A stretch of 64,000 bases of DNA from Paenibacillus_E qinlingensis_A (GTDB lineage Bacteria; Bacillota; Bacilli; Paenibacillales; NBRC-103111). The stretch's first letter is position 1; each line of letters begins with the position of its first letter. Where the stretch lies: contig NZ_JAVDSB010000005.1 of NCBI RefSeq assembly GCF_031455095.1, positions 248,001 to 312,000 of the forward strand, given 5' to 3'. The position numbers and the translations under genes are program-made. The notes under the pieces were generated by a model that was not told where the DNA came from, searched no databases, and saw nothing but the letters and a program-made list of their open reading frames with translations. Shown here piece after piece: positions 62,966-64,000 of this stretch.

Positions 62966-64000
62966 GTGAAAACAATGAAAAAAGAATTCATGTTTAGCGT
63001 GTCTATGGTATTAATTTTAAGTTTGGTCGCTGGATGCTCCACAAATACGAATACGGATAAACCAAGCGCATCGCCTGCGGGTGAAACAGCTACAAAAGCA
63101 CCAGAGAAAACGGCAGCTCCTTCCACGGAGAAGGTTAAAATTACTTATTCGATGTGGGGAAGCGAGGCTGAAGGAAACGAAACCCAAAAAGCAGCGGATA
63201 AGTTCAACGCTTCTCAAAACAGAATCGAAGTCAAAGTGCAAGCGATTCCTTGGGAAAGCTACATGACGAAACTAAACACGCAGGCAACGGCAGGTCAATT
63301 ACCGGATACAGGGATATTAAAAGAGGATGCCGTCATCCAGTGGTCCTCCGATGGTATGCTCAAAGATGTTAGTGAGATGTACGCGGGAAGTGACAGCAAG
63401 CCTCTAGATAGCTTGGCTTATAAATATCAAGGCAAAACGGTAGCCTATGCCGCTGCCAATGAAATTCTACTCCTTTATTACAACAAAGACATGTTCGATA
63501 AAGCGAAAGTACCTTATCCGCCAAACGTTCTAGATAAAGCATGGACATGGGACCAATTCGTTGCAGCAGCCAAAAAGCTGACAGTCGACAAGAGTGGCAA
63601 ACATGCTGACGAGGCTGGATTTAATCCGCAGAGTATCGTTCAGTACGGCGCATCCGTCGAAAATCTGGCATGGCAATTGGAAACCTGGGCGCTCAGCAAT
63701 GGCGGCGGCTTCTATAACAATGATGGTACAGCGGTGAGAATCGGGGAAGACGCTAGTATGGAAGCGATTCAGAAAGTCGCGGATCTGTACTTGAAAGACA
63801 AAGTTGCTCCGTTGTCGGTTGGACAGACGGATGATGGCATTCAGCGTACGATCATCGCGGGAACGGTCGCCATGGCCACGAACGGCCAATGGAACATCGG
63901 AACTAGCTTGAATGCAGCCAAGGAAGCAGGATTGAAATATGGTGTTGCCGTATTGCCTTACATGAAGGAAAAAGTTACCCTCAACACGGGCGGTGCCAAT
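62966..64000 (+). CDS. Sugar ABC transporter solute-binding lipoprotein, 3' truncated by window end
   Basis: The reading frame is open from GTG 62966 to the window end (345 residues) with no stop. It has a signal peptide (FMFSVSMVLILSLVAGC) with lipobox LVAGC, a Thr/Ala/Pro/Lys tether, and a family-1 SBP fold (ITYSMWGSEAEGNETQKAADKFNAS, ANEILLLYYNKDMFDKA, TIIAGTVAMATNGQWN). GGAGGGG lies 5 nt upstream of GTG 62966; ATG 62975 is an alternative. It is of the UgpB/MalE-like type rather than the LplA type. Permeases probably follow outside the window, giving the GH127 system its own importer. Confidence 0.9.
   Translation, partial: MKTMKKEFMFSVSMVLILSLVAGCSTNTNTDKPSASPAGETATKAPEKTAAPSTEKVKITYSMWGSEAEGNETQKAADKFNASQNRIEVKVQAIPWESYMTKLNTQATAGQLPDTGILKEDAVIQWSSDGMLKDVSEMYAGSDSKPLDSLAYKYQGKTVAYAAANEILLLYYNKDMFDKAKVPYPPNVLDKAWTWDQFVAAAKKLTVDKSGKHADEAGFNPQSIVQYGASVENLAWQLETWALSNGGGFYNNDGTAVRIGEDASMEAIQKVADLYLKDKVAPLSVGQTDDGIQRTIIAGTVAMATNGQWNIGTSLNAAKEAGLKYGVAVLPYMKEKVTLNTGGAN

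Overview
The window looks like chromosomal DNA from a Paenibacillus-type Bacillota. The signs are S-layer-homology (SLH) anchoring, YesM/YesN two-component pairs, membrane-bound AraC-type sensors, Lpl/YtcP-type sugar ABC transporters with large lipoprotein solute-binding proteins (SBPs), strong purine-rich ribosome binding sites and CcpA-like cre boxes. It is dominated by carbohydrate uptake and polysaccharide breakdown. I see no rRNA, tRNA, CRISPR array, transposase or phage gene.

Region 1 (27-8173): a ROK repressor followed by a tight operon of a GmhA-like SIS isomerase, a ROK kinase, a HAD phosphatase, an internally duplicated protein that resembles the deoxyhypusine-synthase fold, a kinase resembling the HldE/RfaE kinase domain, and a DUF4432-type aldose epimerase. 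It looks like a sugar-phosphate (perhaps heptose or ketose) pathway that I cannot match to a described one.

Region 2 (8400-30503): two secreted BNR-repeat (sialidase-like) proteins, one SLH-anchored; a YhcH/NanQ-type anomerase; an SBP with two permeases; two GH38 alpha-mannosidases flanking a DapA/NanA-type aldolase; a membrane AraC-type sensor; a second, permease-less SBP; and an AraB-type kinase. Three transcription units in this region share a duplicated upstream element with fixed internal spacing.

Region 3 (30604-43506, minus strand): a YesM/YesN two-component system, SBP, two permeases, a very large modular PL8 polysaccharide lyase and a GH88 unsaturated glucuronyl hydrolase. This is a complete sense, import and degrade unit for a uronic-acid-containing polysaccharide such as a glycosaminoglycan or xanthan-like polymer.

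Region 4 (43644-56470): two permeases, SBP, a GH43-like propeller enzyme, a modular GH39-like enzyme, a second permease-less SBP and a membrane AraC-type sensor. The first transporter operon and the orphan SBP share another duplicated upstream element with fixed spacing.

Region 5 (56565-64000): an XRE-cupin regulator divergent from the threonine-degradation pair tdh-kbl, two small unknown genes, an array of 51-bp hairpin repeats, a GH127 beta-L-arabinofuranosidase and an SBP gene that runs off the window.

The repeated theme is SBP plus permeases plus glycosidases plus a dedicated AraC or two-component sensor. In two regions a second SBP copy without permeases carries a copy of the promoter-proximal element of the full transporter system. 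All regulatory-site calls, cre boxes and terminators were made by eye. All family assignments come from recognised motifs, not database searches.
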